A DNA stretch of 64,000 nucleotides from Prochilodus magdalenae. Its lineage: Eukaryota > Chordata > Actinopteri > Characiformes > Prochilodontidae. The notes below the pieces were generated by a model that worked only from the letters and a program-made list of their open reading frames with translations, was not told where the DNA came from and ran no database searches. The translations under genes were made by a program, and so were the position numbers. Below, in pieces: positions 47,386-59,100 of this stretch (its first letter is position 1; each line of letters starts with the position of its first letter). The stretch is taken from assembly GCA_024036415.1 (NCBI GenBank), contig JAMWET010002911.1:533110-597109 (forward strand), read 5' to 3'.

Positions 47386-49310
47386 CTGGTGGCATTCGCT
47401 TTATGTATCACTCTAATCTTATTTAAAGGTAGGTCTTCTCCCTCCTCACTTGTGCTAGATGCTTGTCTTTTTAAGGAAAGGGAGGTTTTCCCCCTTTTCA
47501 GATTGTCAGCTCTGCTCTGTAGCTGCTTGGTTAATGAATCATAACCACTCCCCACAACTTCACCTTCAATGACATCTCTGAATGACAGTGGGTAGGCTGA
47601 AACATTCGATTTCATCGAAGTGTTTTTTCCGTGGTGTGGGGCAGATGGTTAGGACTTCTCCTACCACCAGGCGGATCATTTCACCCCTTTCCTGCCCTGT
47701 TGGCCGCTCTTTGTTTTCAAGCTTTCTTATAAGCCCTGATGGCATTTTACTCCATTGGGATATCAAAAGTAAAGTGCCAGTTGTTGTCTACTGGCGTTAA
47801 TCTATGAGGAGTTGAGGGTGCAGGTGAGCTTGAATTAGACAGTGGAGAGTTGGGGTCATCTCCATAGCATTCACCTGAAGAGGACACAAAAGTATTTATA
47901 AATAGTGATACATTTTTGCATTGGCCATTGGCACTAAACATAAACATAACAAAACTTTTACAACATACAGAAAATGGGGAAAAAAGAGTGGTTATCCAAC
48001 CACAAGATAACAAATTGTATTTACTGTGCATTGATAGCAGTAGCATTTGATTTCAATAAAGGGGGTGAATAAATCAGAAAGAGAATTTTCGAATTCAGTT
48101 CATGAAAAAACTCTCAATTTCCCCATACAGAGTCTCAATTAACTTCTGCATTCTGCATTGCATTCTTTATATCTTTAAGTTGCACTAAGTTATCCAGCTG
48201 TATTTATTAAAAGTAAATACTGGGCTAAGGTAAAATTATAGCAAGATCATGATGTGTTCAATATATTCTTGTAAAATGTAGTTGTGGGCTAAAAAAATAG
48301 TTTGAAGGAGAAATTTGATCATTTATCTAACAGGCTGAAGATATGTAGCCCAGGAGACAGGGTTGTGGTAAGAGAGAGCTGTGGCATACACTTTTACACA
48401 GCAACATAAAATTCATATCACAGAGGAATTATGACCTTAACTTACCAACACTGCAATTTGTATTTTTTTTTGGTAGATTCAAAGGGGTTAACAATCTCAA
48501 ACGCATCTTGATAGAGAATGAGCTTTAGACTTATACCTGGCTCCATAAAAAGTGCATTACACTTGTATACAGAGCCATCCTTCACATCATTTAGGACATG
48601 TGCAGTAGTGTCATCTACAGACTTAGTATATTCCTGCCACACAATAGGGTCTTTAAGTAAAGCCTCCAAAGTCTTCTTTATGGGGATATACTGAGCAAAT
48701 TTGTTTCTTTCGATTTTCATCAATGCCTAAATGAATAGCTTGAGGATGCACATAAGAAAAGTTTGTCTGAAAATATTGCCTTCTCAAGTACTCTGTAGAG
48801 AGTCATTTAAACTTGTCAAAAACACCGTTGATTTCAGACTCTGTCTAGTTGGTATTGGCTTTTAGGGCATCTTTAATTTGATTTCTTGTGTATTGGTGAC
48901 ACACACTATTGAGACTGTCTACTTCTTCCACAATCATCTGAAAAGTGGACGAGGGTACAAGGTCCTTGGCCTGCAACTTCATGTAAAACATACACAAATT
49001 TCCCATATATAAATCTTTCATTTCAGCTGGGTCTGGGCCCTTCTGCAGGCTCATCATGTACAATGCATTCTTCAGACAAGCTTTGACCAACATTAAAAAA
49101 CTGGCTAGCCACAGAATGAACAAAATGCATAGCCGAGACTTGCATATATGTATCATTTTTATGTTTTCTAGAGATATGTGCAGTAAAAGATGACCTCGAG
49201 GAAAAGGCGGGGTTTGTACATGCTCGAATAAAAATAACGATTAACAGATGCTTTTGTGGCCACTTTTTATCTTTTCTTGTTGCCAGTAAGTGCTCTAACT
49301 TGAACATTAC
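47386..49310 (-). pseudogene. Two-gene CACTA-like remnant: transposase part and SAM-like N-terminal part
   Basis: Right part, 49310-48446: a C2H2-like start (SSFTAHISRKH), MGNLCMFYMKLQAKDLVPSS, QYIPIKKTLEALLKDPIVWQ and YQDAFEIVNPFESTKKKYK, ending at a strong donor GTAAGT. This is the same family as 54240-55905. Left part, 47874-47386: acceptor CTCTTCAG, WSKMPSGLIRKLENKERP, RPTGQERGEMIRLVVGEVLT, AYPLSFRDVIEGEVVGSGYD and SLTKQLQSRADNLKRG, then a donor GTGAAA. This is the N-terminal portion of the SAM-like family. Frames break near 48720, 48845, 47755 and 47600. Whether the two parts were ever one transcript is unclear. Confidence 0.65.
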
Positions 49311-49509
49311 TTGATCAGCGACAGGTAGAAAGAGTAGAAAGAGCCTGGGTATCTAAATACAAGATAAAAAACATGTTAGAGCAAGGTTAAAGAGCTTCTA
49401 TAGGCATCAGTACTGCTTATCTAATAACTTATATCATATAATATCTCATGCTCATTAGGAATGTTTTGACTTCTACCGCTCAATGGAGACTTAACTAACA
49501 ACAGCTCGA

Positions 49510-49651
49510 TGGCTGCCTCAAGAACAAAATCCTTAAAAATGTGGGAGCTAAACAAAGACAAAAGCAGTTAGTTGTGTTGTTTGTAAAGCCGACCTTACTG
49601 GCATGGGAGCCCATCCTCCATGTTGGAGCATCTGAAGACTAAACTCACTAG
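49510..49651 (+). pseudogene. BED-finger exon remnant
   Basis: It starts MAASRTKSLKMWELNKDK; after a frameshift KAVSCVVCKADLT, and after another WHGSPSSMLEHLKTKL, followed by a donor-like AG|GTGAAA. The C-X2-C...H pattern with the MLEHLK motif is a BED zinc finger, the usual first exon of a hAT transposase. No downstream hAT body was found nearby. Confidence 0.55.
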
Positions 49652-50535
49652 GTGAAAATGAATCTCAGTGAGATGTGCTCCGTCCCAAACTGCAAACTAG
49701 CACACTAAATGGTTTTAATGCTAATAGTCGTGCTACTTCATGAGCTGAGCTGTAACATTTTCTACTTCGAATGCGTGTTCTCTGGAGTCTTTAATGGAGT
49801 TGGAACAGAGAAGCAAGTAACTAACTGTTATTCACAGCGACCCTGTTCACTTTCCAGATAACCTTTGTACTTTTAAACACTGCATCGTCTTCTTCGCGTC
49901 ACATATACACACACATAAACACTTTCTTTTCCAATAAAAAAAGTGTTTAGCTAACAGCATCTCTGATTCCAAAGAATTTTGAGCCACAAAGTTAGCATGC
50001 TTAGCCTAATGATGTTGCAATAAAAATAAGCACAATGAAACCCTACAAATTTTCCCTCTACATAGGTGTATGTACACAAAACTACTGCATGCACAAACCC
50101 CACATCACTCAACATCAGAATGTAAGCCACAGCTAGCAGTATGTACACCGACGTTAGCTAGCGTTAGCTTAAACTAGCGAAGTATTAACTAGTGTTAGCG
50201 TGTTTTCTATAACTAAGTTTTGTTAATCCAATGGTTTATGATTCTAACTTCGTGTAAGACCACAGACAAAGAATCAGAACCGTGGTTGATAGTCATCACC
50301 ACGTTGATTAGCACAGACCACCCAACTTAGCTTGCCATTTTTGCAGGGCAGCTAGCTAGCAGGTTAGCTACAGTACCATTTTACTAATGCTAGCTGCCGA
50401 AAGGTACCTCTAAAGTCCTGAGTTTAGCGTAACTTTACATCATCAAACTATTCGGCTAAAATAGTTGAACCGTGTTATTCAGGATCCATAAAACCTAAAG
50501 CGCAAGCAATCTGTAGCCTACAGCCAAGAAAGATG
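49652..50535. other. No gene seen
   Basis: AT-rich sequence with many GTTAGC and GCTAGC steps near 50150-50400. No motif-bearing frame, no repeat family recognised. Confidence 0.5.
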
Positions 50536-52124
50536 GCAAGAAAATTTTCACTGCTATGCTGATGACACGCAACTGTATATCTCGGCTAGACCAGATGATC
50601 CACTTCACCTTAATAAGATAGAGGACTGTGTTAGAGACATAAGAGACTGGATGTCAAGCTACTTCCTCCTATTAAACTCAGACAAAACAGAAGTTCTTCT
50701 TCAAAGTCCCAAAAGTGTTAGAAACAAGCTGTCTGCATTACCACTCAATCTAAATAGCTTCTTAGTTACACCAGGTACCTCTGTTAAAAGTCTTGGTTTC
50801 ACAATCGATCCTGATTTGGCCTTCGATGAGCATATTACTAATATCACTAGAATAGCTTTCCTACATCTTCGCAATATTGCGAAATTAAGAAACGCACTGT
50901 CACTACAGGATGCAGAAAAAACTAGTTCACGCCTTTATTACCTCAAGGCTGGATTACTGTAATGCCCTGCTTTCTGGTTGTTCCAGCAAAAGCCTTAACA
51001 AACTTCAGCTAGTCCAAAACGCTGCAGCTAGAGTCCTTACAAGAACTAGGAAGTTTGATCATATCAGCCCAGTCTTATCCAACTTACACTGGTTACCAGT
51101 TAAATTCCGTATTGAAGATAAAATTCTTCTTCTGACTTATAAGGCTCTAAACGGTCTCGCTCCTACCTACCTTACTGAACTTATCTCGTACTATAAGCCT
51201 TCACGTGACCTTAGGTCTCAAATTGCGGGCTCTCTATTAGTGCCTAGAATTAACAAAGTTACATCGGGGAGCAGAGCCTTTTCATACAAGGCCCCCCAGC
51301 TTTGGAATAATTTACCTGTCAGTGTTCGGGATTCAGACACAGCCTCAGTCTTTAAGTCCAGGCTTAAAACATGCCTGTTTAGTCAAGCTTTTGGTAATTA
51401 GTCTTTTCTTTCTGATAGATAAAAGGTGCAGGTCTAGGGGTTCACTTTGGTAAACTGGGAATGTTGGTGCTGTCGTCCCGCTGCTCTTCGTGTTCACTCA
51501 GGTTTGTTGACGGTGGAGCAGAGGGGCGCTGACTTCTCAGGGAGCCCTCATGTCTGTGTGACCTTCTGGCTCTCCCTTTTTAGTTATGCTGTAATAGCCA
51601 GGCCTGCCGGAGTCACTGCTGCACTCTGTTAACATCGTATAGTGTGTTCAGGTCTTCTGTCAGAGCCAACAGTCTGTCTGTTCTCTTTGTCTGAGCTGAA
51701 CTACTGCCCGTCCTGTGTGGCCTGATGCTGTTGCTACATCTGCTCTGTCTGGGAGCCACTGGGAGCCTTTACCACCACGGAGCTCCTGGCTGTCCTGCAC
51801 TGTGGAAGCTTGGCCTGCGCCTGCTGACCCATCTTATGAACCACCAACATAATTACAGACTAACCAGACACTATATTCTCCTTTCTTGTACTGTCTTGTA
51901 TCTGGTGTTGACCCGAGGAGGATGGGTTCCCCCTTTGAGTCTTGGTTCCTCTTGAGGTTTCTTCCTTCCTAACTAAGGGAGTTTCTCCTTGCCACTGTCG
52001 CCCCCGGCTTGCTCATTGGTGGCTCGAACACCAGATTCTTTGTAAAGATTCTTTGTAAAGCTGCTTTGTGACAACGTCTGTTGTAAAAAGCGCTATAAAA
52101 ATAAATGTTGATTGATTGATTGAT
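50536..52124 (+). mobile_element. L2-type LINE, 5'-truncated, with tail
   Basis: Starts within RT: FHCYADDTQLYISARPDD (catalytic YADD), then DKTEVLLQSPKSVRN, a 1-nt slip in an A-run near 50920, [53 protein letters not shown] and a stop at 51399-51401. The 3' UTR has TTCCTTCCTAACTAAGGGAG and GCTGCTTTGTGACAACG, and the element ends in a TTGATTGATTGATTGAT tail (about 52107-52124). These are diagnostic for fish L2. No target duplication was identified. Confidence 0.92.
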
Positions 52125-53690
52125 ACTCAAATAAATTGTAATGGTTTTATTTAAAATATTCTTTTGTAGATACTCTGACACATTTTGAGTAAAGGGAAAG
52201 AATAATGATTTTTTAGGATAAAACAAATATAATAAAGTAGATCACAATTATTTAAAGTATATTAAACCTACACGATGGCTGTACCACTTTTTACATTGTA
52301 TTATGTTGTGTTAGTGCAACTTACCAATAATTTAACTTTGGTGTGCTGTAAGTCAAAGAATTTAGCTTCATACTCATTGCTTTGTAGTTTTTTATATAGC
52401 TTAAGCTATAAATGGTCCTCCGTGGATGTCTAAAATCCATTTAAATATAGTCAGATATGGGATTTTAACGTTGTTTCAATGGTGCAAACGATTCAAATAT
52501 TTTTTGGGTAGAAATGGCGGTCAGCTCAAGTTTAAAATGTCCGCTCATGTCTGTGTTTAAAGTTGTCCTACAACATAATGGTACACCGTATGTAATGCAT
52601 CGTTACCAACTAATTTAGCTGCCTTTTAAGAGTAACTTCCATCCCTGCCCCAATTTAAGAAACTTAGCACAGATGTAGAACAAGACCTTTCTTCCTCTCA
52701 GATGTCTTACTCTCAAGTCTTTCTTTTGTTCTCTCTGTTTAGATGGGTGTTGTCGCTGTGTTTTAGGCTCTCCCGTAAATAGGCTAGTGCTTTGATATCC
52801 CTAACTCGCCAGCATTTCATTTAGTAACCGCATAGTTTCATGCGTATTTTAACAGTATAGTGTAGGGCTGTCCCTTAAAGCATTTCCTGGACTCCGGAGC
52901 GTCAGCAGTAACAACAGCGAATATTCGAAGCTTTGGTACTGTGAAGGAAGGGGTGGCTGAGAAGGATGATTCAGAAAATCCACCTCCCTCCATTTTCTGG
53001 TATTGTATTTTGTCGTTACATACGGCTTCCCTCACTCTAGCAGCCCGCTAGCCTCTCTTAGATTGGCAAGCCACTGCTAGGTCCCAAACAAACTATCTAA
53101 TTTTCATTAGCTGCTAACACCACCTGGCTAAGATACATATAGAAAATATCACTGACATGGTGTGCGCAGACAAAGCCTGTTTGATTTGAGCTGCAGAAGC
53201 GCTAAACAACACTCAACATAATACAGTGTTTTAGTTCTGTTTAATGCTCAATTCATATTTTTCCTGTCACTCTTTGGGGTGTCGTTTGACTATTTTATTT
53301 AAGTGGCAGAGTACACTACAGTAGTATTCCTGCCTTGTTTTATAGTACTCCAATGTGGTAATGGTCATAACTTGTTTTTGTGAACATTTCTGTGCCTGGT
53401 TCAGCTGCTTATGGTTATTAGGTCTTATTTAGCATAGTTTCTAGGGTTTTGTGCTTTCCTGACTGAAGCGTGTCTGACTAGTTTTTCAAAATTGTGAGAT
53501 ATTTCTACTTGATTGGCAATGCATGGAAAAATGAATTCGAACTAATTTGAATTAATGTACATTGTGTAAGTAGCAAGTGTAACATTTTAGTGTTGGTTTA
53601 CTTATTGAGGATAGGTTTCCTGTTATGTGTGTTAAAATTATAATTAAACTGTCCAGCTGAGTTGATATTAGCTGATATTTATTTCTTTCC
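52125..53690. other. No clear gene
   Basis: Unrecognised sequence between the L2 and the transposase-like pseudogene. The GC content rises at about 52860-53060. It may hold the promoter and first exon of the gene starting at 53693, but nothing shows this directly. Confidence 0.4.
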
Positions 53691-53692
53691 AG

Positions 53693-53729
53693 ATGCATGA
53701 AGTGTCTTTGGCTGAAATTAATCAAGCAG
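53693..53729 (+). other. Candidate 37-nt exon
   Basis: Bounded by a good acceptor (ATTTCTTTCCAG) and donor (GTATGTG); reads MHEVSLAEINQA. It lies upstream of the pseudogene at 54240 on the same strand. Support is the splice sites only. Confidence 0.3.
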
Positions 53730-54239
53730 GTATGTGTAATGTATTATGAAATGTGCTATGATGCCACATTCAGTAAATGTTGTGTAATGAATTATACACA
53801 GTTTGTTGTACTGCACTTTCCGCACTTTATTTTCATTTTACTTTAATGTCCTTCGGGTGACACTAATCACATTTTCTTGTTGTAATAATAATAATAATGA
53901 CATTTATAAAGTTAATTGGGAAAATTATTAATCATCCAAACTCTATGAACATATTTTAATTTGACATAATAAACCACAACAAAAATTAAAAATAGGGGCT
54001 CAATGTATTTTTGTCATGCCCCATGATTAATTATTAGTGATATTACAAGTGTAGATTAAGTTATACACTAAATGGAAAAACACTTTTTTCCTTATTATCT
54101 TAGGATTTTTCCTTATTATCTTAGGATTTTGGCCTAGGGGGATCTGCTAGAGCATTACAGTGTAACATTTGGTCGTGACAAACCCAGCCATGTCTACATG
54201 ACATTGACCTGCTACAAAGGGGGATCTGCTAGAGCATTA

Positions 54240-55905
54240 CAGACTACAACATGTAACTGGCTTGGAATAATCACTACTTTAAAGTGTTTAGTTTGCAGCG
54301 CTCGTTGTCCTACAGAGAAGGATTACTTTCTACATATTGGAAATCATCTAAAGAACCATCAAACTGTCTTTTGTGTATTCGAAGGAAGTGACTTTCACAC
54401 AGATATATACAATGCCCTTTTGAAACACAAATATAGAAAGCATAAATCATATTCTTTGAGTGGTTTTAAGGAAGACATATTTGAGAGTCACCGTAGCCAG
54501 ACTGTTGACCATGCGTATGCACCTGAAACTGATGATGGTCAGGATCCTAGTTTAGATTGTGACCCAAAAAGTGAATTATATAATATGTCATTTATAGTTC
54601 TTCGAAGAATTGGTTTACTTCTACTGAAGCTAGAAAGCATTTACTATGCATCAGTGAAGTGCATTGATGCCTTGGTTGAAGATCTTCAGTTCATTTAATC
54701 TTGCGCATCTGTTGCAGTTGTTAGAAACATACTTGATTCGACACTGAAGTCTAACAAATGCATTGTTGACAAGGCCATCATAACTTATTTGGCAGAACAG
54801 TTGTGCAACTTCCATCCCATTAGCACAGCATTTGCAGCAGATGGTCCACTTGGTTCAGGTTTTAAGAGAAGAAAGTATTTTAGGGACACTTTCCAGTGTG
54901 TTGACGCGGCTGAATACATCCTAGATTCTCAAAAGAACAAGAGCTTTCAATATGTGCCTATTCTGAACACTTTACAGGAACTCCTAAAGGACAAAGATGT
55001 TGCAACCTTATCCAGACATTCAAACTGTACTGGACATATTAGGTCAATTTTTTGATGGTACATTTATCAGGCAGAATGATTTCTATACTGGAGAAGAAAT
55101 AAGACTTTCAATAATCCTATATGTTAACGATTTTGAGGTGTGTAACCCATTGGGAACTTCGAGGAAAAAGCACAAAATAACAGCGGTTTATTGGGTTTTA
55201 GCAAATGTGCCATCCCACTTACTGACTGCATTAACATCAATTCACCTAGGTTTACTTTGCAAATCTGTTAATGTAAAACAGTTTGAATACAAAGCGATTT
55301 TGGAACCGCTCTTGAAAGCTCTTGCCACTCTAGAACAGGAAGGGGTTTTCGTTTCCAGAGTGGGGGAAAACATTAAAGGGACTGTACATTGTGTTGTAGC
55401 TGATAATTTGGGTGAACATTCGATTAGTGGACTAGTTGAAAGTTTCACTAGACCTTACTTCTGTAGATTTTGTCTTGAACATTCTTCAGGGTACCAGGCA
55501 CATGAAGTGTGGACTGGAGTGTTTCCACCTCGGACAAAGGAGGACCATATTTTGCATGTGCAAACTGTAAGAGAAAATCAAAATTTGTTGCATTACTTTG
55601 GTGTAAAGCGGTCATGTTCATTGACTGACGGGTTGAGTCACTTCCACTTAGTCTCTGGATACCCACCAGATGAACTACATGATATTTTTAAAGGCATAGT
55701 GCCAAGGGAGCTAGCATTGTGTTTTCATATTTTCACCAAGAAGTACATTAATTTTACTTTACTCAATCACTTGATCACAAATTTTCCTTACAAGGGCTCT
55801 GACAAAGCCAACAGCTCTCAAGCAATCCCACAAAACTATATTGGACGCAAAACTATAGGGGGAAATGCACGTGAAAATTGGACCCTAATACTCAAATATT
55901 CATAA
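54240..55905 (+). pseudogene. CACTA-like transposase pseudogene with C2H2-like start
   Basis: A finger-like region (CLVCSARCPTEKDYFLHIGN, then KHKYRKH), a linker, then FQYVPILNTLQELLKD, YTGEEIRLSIILYVNDFEVC, NPLGTSRKKHKITAVYWVL, NVPSHLLTALTSIHL, GTVHCVVADNLGEHSISGL, RPYFCRFCLEHSS, HFHLVSGYPPDELHDIFKG and IGGNARENWTL. The 'D-FEVCNPLG' and 'PPDELHD' blocks recall the core of CACTA-type (Tnp2-like) transposases found in many copies in fish. Lesions: TAA at 54696-54698, a frameshift near 55000-55050, and loss of the C-terminus after 55905, where the leader module begins. Confidence 0.75.
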
Positions 55906-56105
55906 CTACGAGTAAAATACAACTTGAGTGTGAAAAAGAGGCTTATTTTTTCAGAGCGAATTTGTCATGGCTTTTGGCTGTTCGATTACTTTGGTGTTTC
56001 AGGATTGTAATGCTCACATGATTTCGCCATGCTCGTGTTTCATGACTGAGACTTGATAAACCTATCACCGAAAATACACCAGAGTTGAGGCTTTGTATCT
56101 TCGTC
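55890..56105 (+). repeat. Leader module, copy B, abutting satellite array 2
   Basis: ATAACTACGAGTAAAA, AGAGGCTTATTTTTTCAG, TTTGTCATGGCTTTTGG, TTGGTGTTTCAGGATTGTAA, TGCTCACATGATTTCGCC and GAGGCTTTGTATCTTCGTCC. It runs directly into satellite (TTAATTTGGACTTAAGCC) at 56106. It shares about 150 bp with copy C and about 90 bp with copy A. Confidence 0.75.
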
Positions 56106-59100
56106 CGTTAATTTGGACTTAAGCCTCAGGTGGGGAAAAAAAACAATAGTACAAGGCCTAGTGAGGACATGGAAGGTCCTAGAGTTAACAAACTTGGCAC
56201 ACATTCACATCACCACACTCTGATGATATGGCCCAAGTTGGGTGACACTAGGATTAAAGGTCAAGGAGTTTCAGCCAAATCCATTTGCAAAATATCAATT
56301 TAGACACAAGCCTCAAGTGGGAAAAACAAACCATGCAACGCTTAGCACAGGCATGGAAAGTCCTAGAGTTACCAAATTTGACAGAAATTGACATCACCAC
56401 GCTCTGATGACCTGGTTCGAGTTTGCTGACGCTAGGATCAAAGGTCAGGGAGTTACAGCCAAATCCATTTGCTAAATATCAATATAAACATAAGCCTCAA
56501 GTGGGAAAAACAAACTATGCAAGGCCTAGCACGGGCATGGAAGGTCATAGACTTACCAAATATGGCACACATTGACATCACTACACTCAGATGACCTGGT
56601 CCAAGTTTGATGACTCTAGGATTAAAGGTCAGGGAGTTACAGCCAAATCCATTTGGTAAATGTGAATTTAGACATAAGCCTCAAGTGGGGAAAAAAAAAA
56701 AAACAATCGTACGAGGCCTAGTGAGGACATGGAAGGTCCTAGAGTTACCAAACTTGGCACAAATTGACATCACCACACTCTGATGACCTGGCATAAGTTT
56801 GGTGACTCTAGGATCAAAGGTCAGGGAGTTACAGCCAAATCAATTTGTTAAATATCAATTTAGACATAAGCCTCAAGTGGAAAAAAAAACATGCAAGGAG
56901 TAGCATGGGCATGGAAGGTCCTAAAGTTACCAAACTTGGCACAAATTGACATCACCACACTCTGATGACCTGGTCCGAGTTTGGTGACTCTAGGATCAAA
57001 GGTCAGGGAGTTACAGCCAAATCAATTTGCTAAATATCAATTTAGACATAAGCCTCAAGTAGGGAAAAACAAACCATGCAAGGCCCAGCAAGGGCATGGA
57101 AGGTCCTAGACTTACCAAACTTGGCACACTTCGACATCACCACACTCTAATGACCTGGTCCGAGTTTGGTGACTCTAGGATCAAAGGTCTGGGAGTTACA
57201 GCCAAATCCATTTGCTAAATGTCAATTTACACATAAGCCTCAAGTGGGAAAAAATAATTATGCAACGTCTAGCAAGGGCATAGAAGGTCCTAGACTTACC
57301 AAACTTGGCACAAATTGACATCACCACACTCTGATGACCTGGCCTAAGGTTGGTGACTCTAGGATCAAAGGTCAGGGAGTTACAGTCAAATCAATTTGGT
57401 AAATGTGAATTTAGACATAAGCCTCAAGTGGGAAAAACAAACCATGCAAGGCACAGCACAGGCATGGAAGGTCCTAGAGTTACCAAACTTGGCACAAATT
57501 GACATCACCACACTCTGATGACCTGGTCCGAGTTTGGTGACTCTAGGATCAAAGGTCAGGGTGTTACAGCCAAATCAATTTGGTAAATGTAATTATAGAC
57601 ACAAGCTTCAAGTGGGAAAAACAAACCATGCAAGGCGTAGCACGGGCATGGAAGGTCCTAGAGTTACCAAACTTGGCACAAATTGACATCACCACACTCT
57701 GATGACCTGGTCCGAGTTTGGTGACTCTAGGATCAAAGGTCAGGGAGTTACAGCCAAATCAATTTGCTAAATATCAATTTAGACATAAGCCTCAAGTGGG
57801 AAAAACAAACCATGCAAGGCACAGCACAGGCATGGAAGGTCCTAGAGTTACCAAACTTGGCACAAATTGACATCACCACACTCTGATGACCTGGTCCAAG
57901 TTTGGTGACTCTAGGATCAAAGGTCAGGGAGTTACAGCCAAATCCATTTGGTAAATGTAACTAAAGAGACACAAGCCTCAAGTGGGAAAAAAACATGCAA
58001 GCAGTAGCACGGGCATGGAAGGTCCTAGAGTTACCAAACTTGGCACAAATTGACATCACCACACTCTGATGACCTGGTCCGAGTTTGGTGACTCTAGGAT
58101 CAAAGGTCAGGGAGTTAGTCAAATCCATTTGGTAAATGTGAATTTACACATAAGCCTCAAGTGGGAAAAACAAACCATGCAAGGCATAGCACGGGCATGG
58201 AAGGTCCTAGACTTACCAAACTTGGCACACATTGACATCACCACACTCTGATGATATGGCGCAAGTTTGGTGACTCTAGGATCAAAGGTCAGGGAGTTAC
58301 AGCCAAATCCATTTGCTAAATATCAATTTAGACATAAGCCTCAAGTGGGAAAAACAAACCATGCAAGGCACAGCACAGGCATGGAAGGTCCTAGACTTAC
58401 CATGGAAGAGTTACCACTTACAAACTTGCTAAATGACAATTGACATCATTGACATTGACATCACCACTCTCTGATGACCTGGTCCGAGTTTGGTGACTCT
58501 AGGATCAAAGGTCAAGGAGTTACAGACAAATCCATTTGCTAAATGTCAATTTAGACATAAGCCTCAAGTGGGAAAATAAAACCATGAAAGGCACAGCACA
58601 GGCATGGAACCCCTAGAGTTACTAAACTTACCAAACTTGGCACAAATTGACATCACCACACTCTGATGACCTGGTCCGAGTTTGGTGACTCTAGGATCAA
58701 AGGTCAGGGAGTTACAGACAAATCCATTTGGTAAATGTGAATTTAGACATAAGCCTCAAGTGGGAAAAACAAACCATGCAAGGCACAGCACAGGCATGGA
58801 AGGTCCTAGAGTTACCAAACTTGGCACAAATTGACATCACCACACTCTGATGACATGGTCCGAGTCTGGTGACTCTAGGATCAAAGGTCAGGGAGTTACA
58901 GACAAATCCATTTGCTAAATGTTAATTTGGACTTAAGCCTCTAGTGGGAAAAACAAACAATGCAGGCATGCAAGGGTCTAGCACAGGCATGGAAGGTCCT
59001 AGAGTTACCAAACTTGGCACACATTCACATCACCACACTCTCATGATAGGGCCCAAGGTTGGTGACTCTAAAATCAAAGGTCAGAGAGTTACAGACAAAT

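Noticed and set aside
34736..49310. A single host gene spanning 49.3 to 34.7 kb, because the exon ending at 47386 and the exon starting at 36399 have matching phase
   Set aside because: BEL integrase is cut cleanly at 34275/37401, so the 34.3-37.4 kb piece is an insertion in BEL and not continuous with the exon at 47.4 kb. Matching phase is expected for copies of one gene family.
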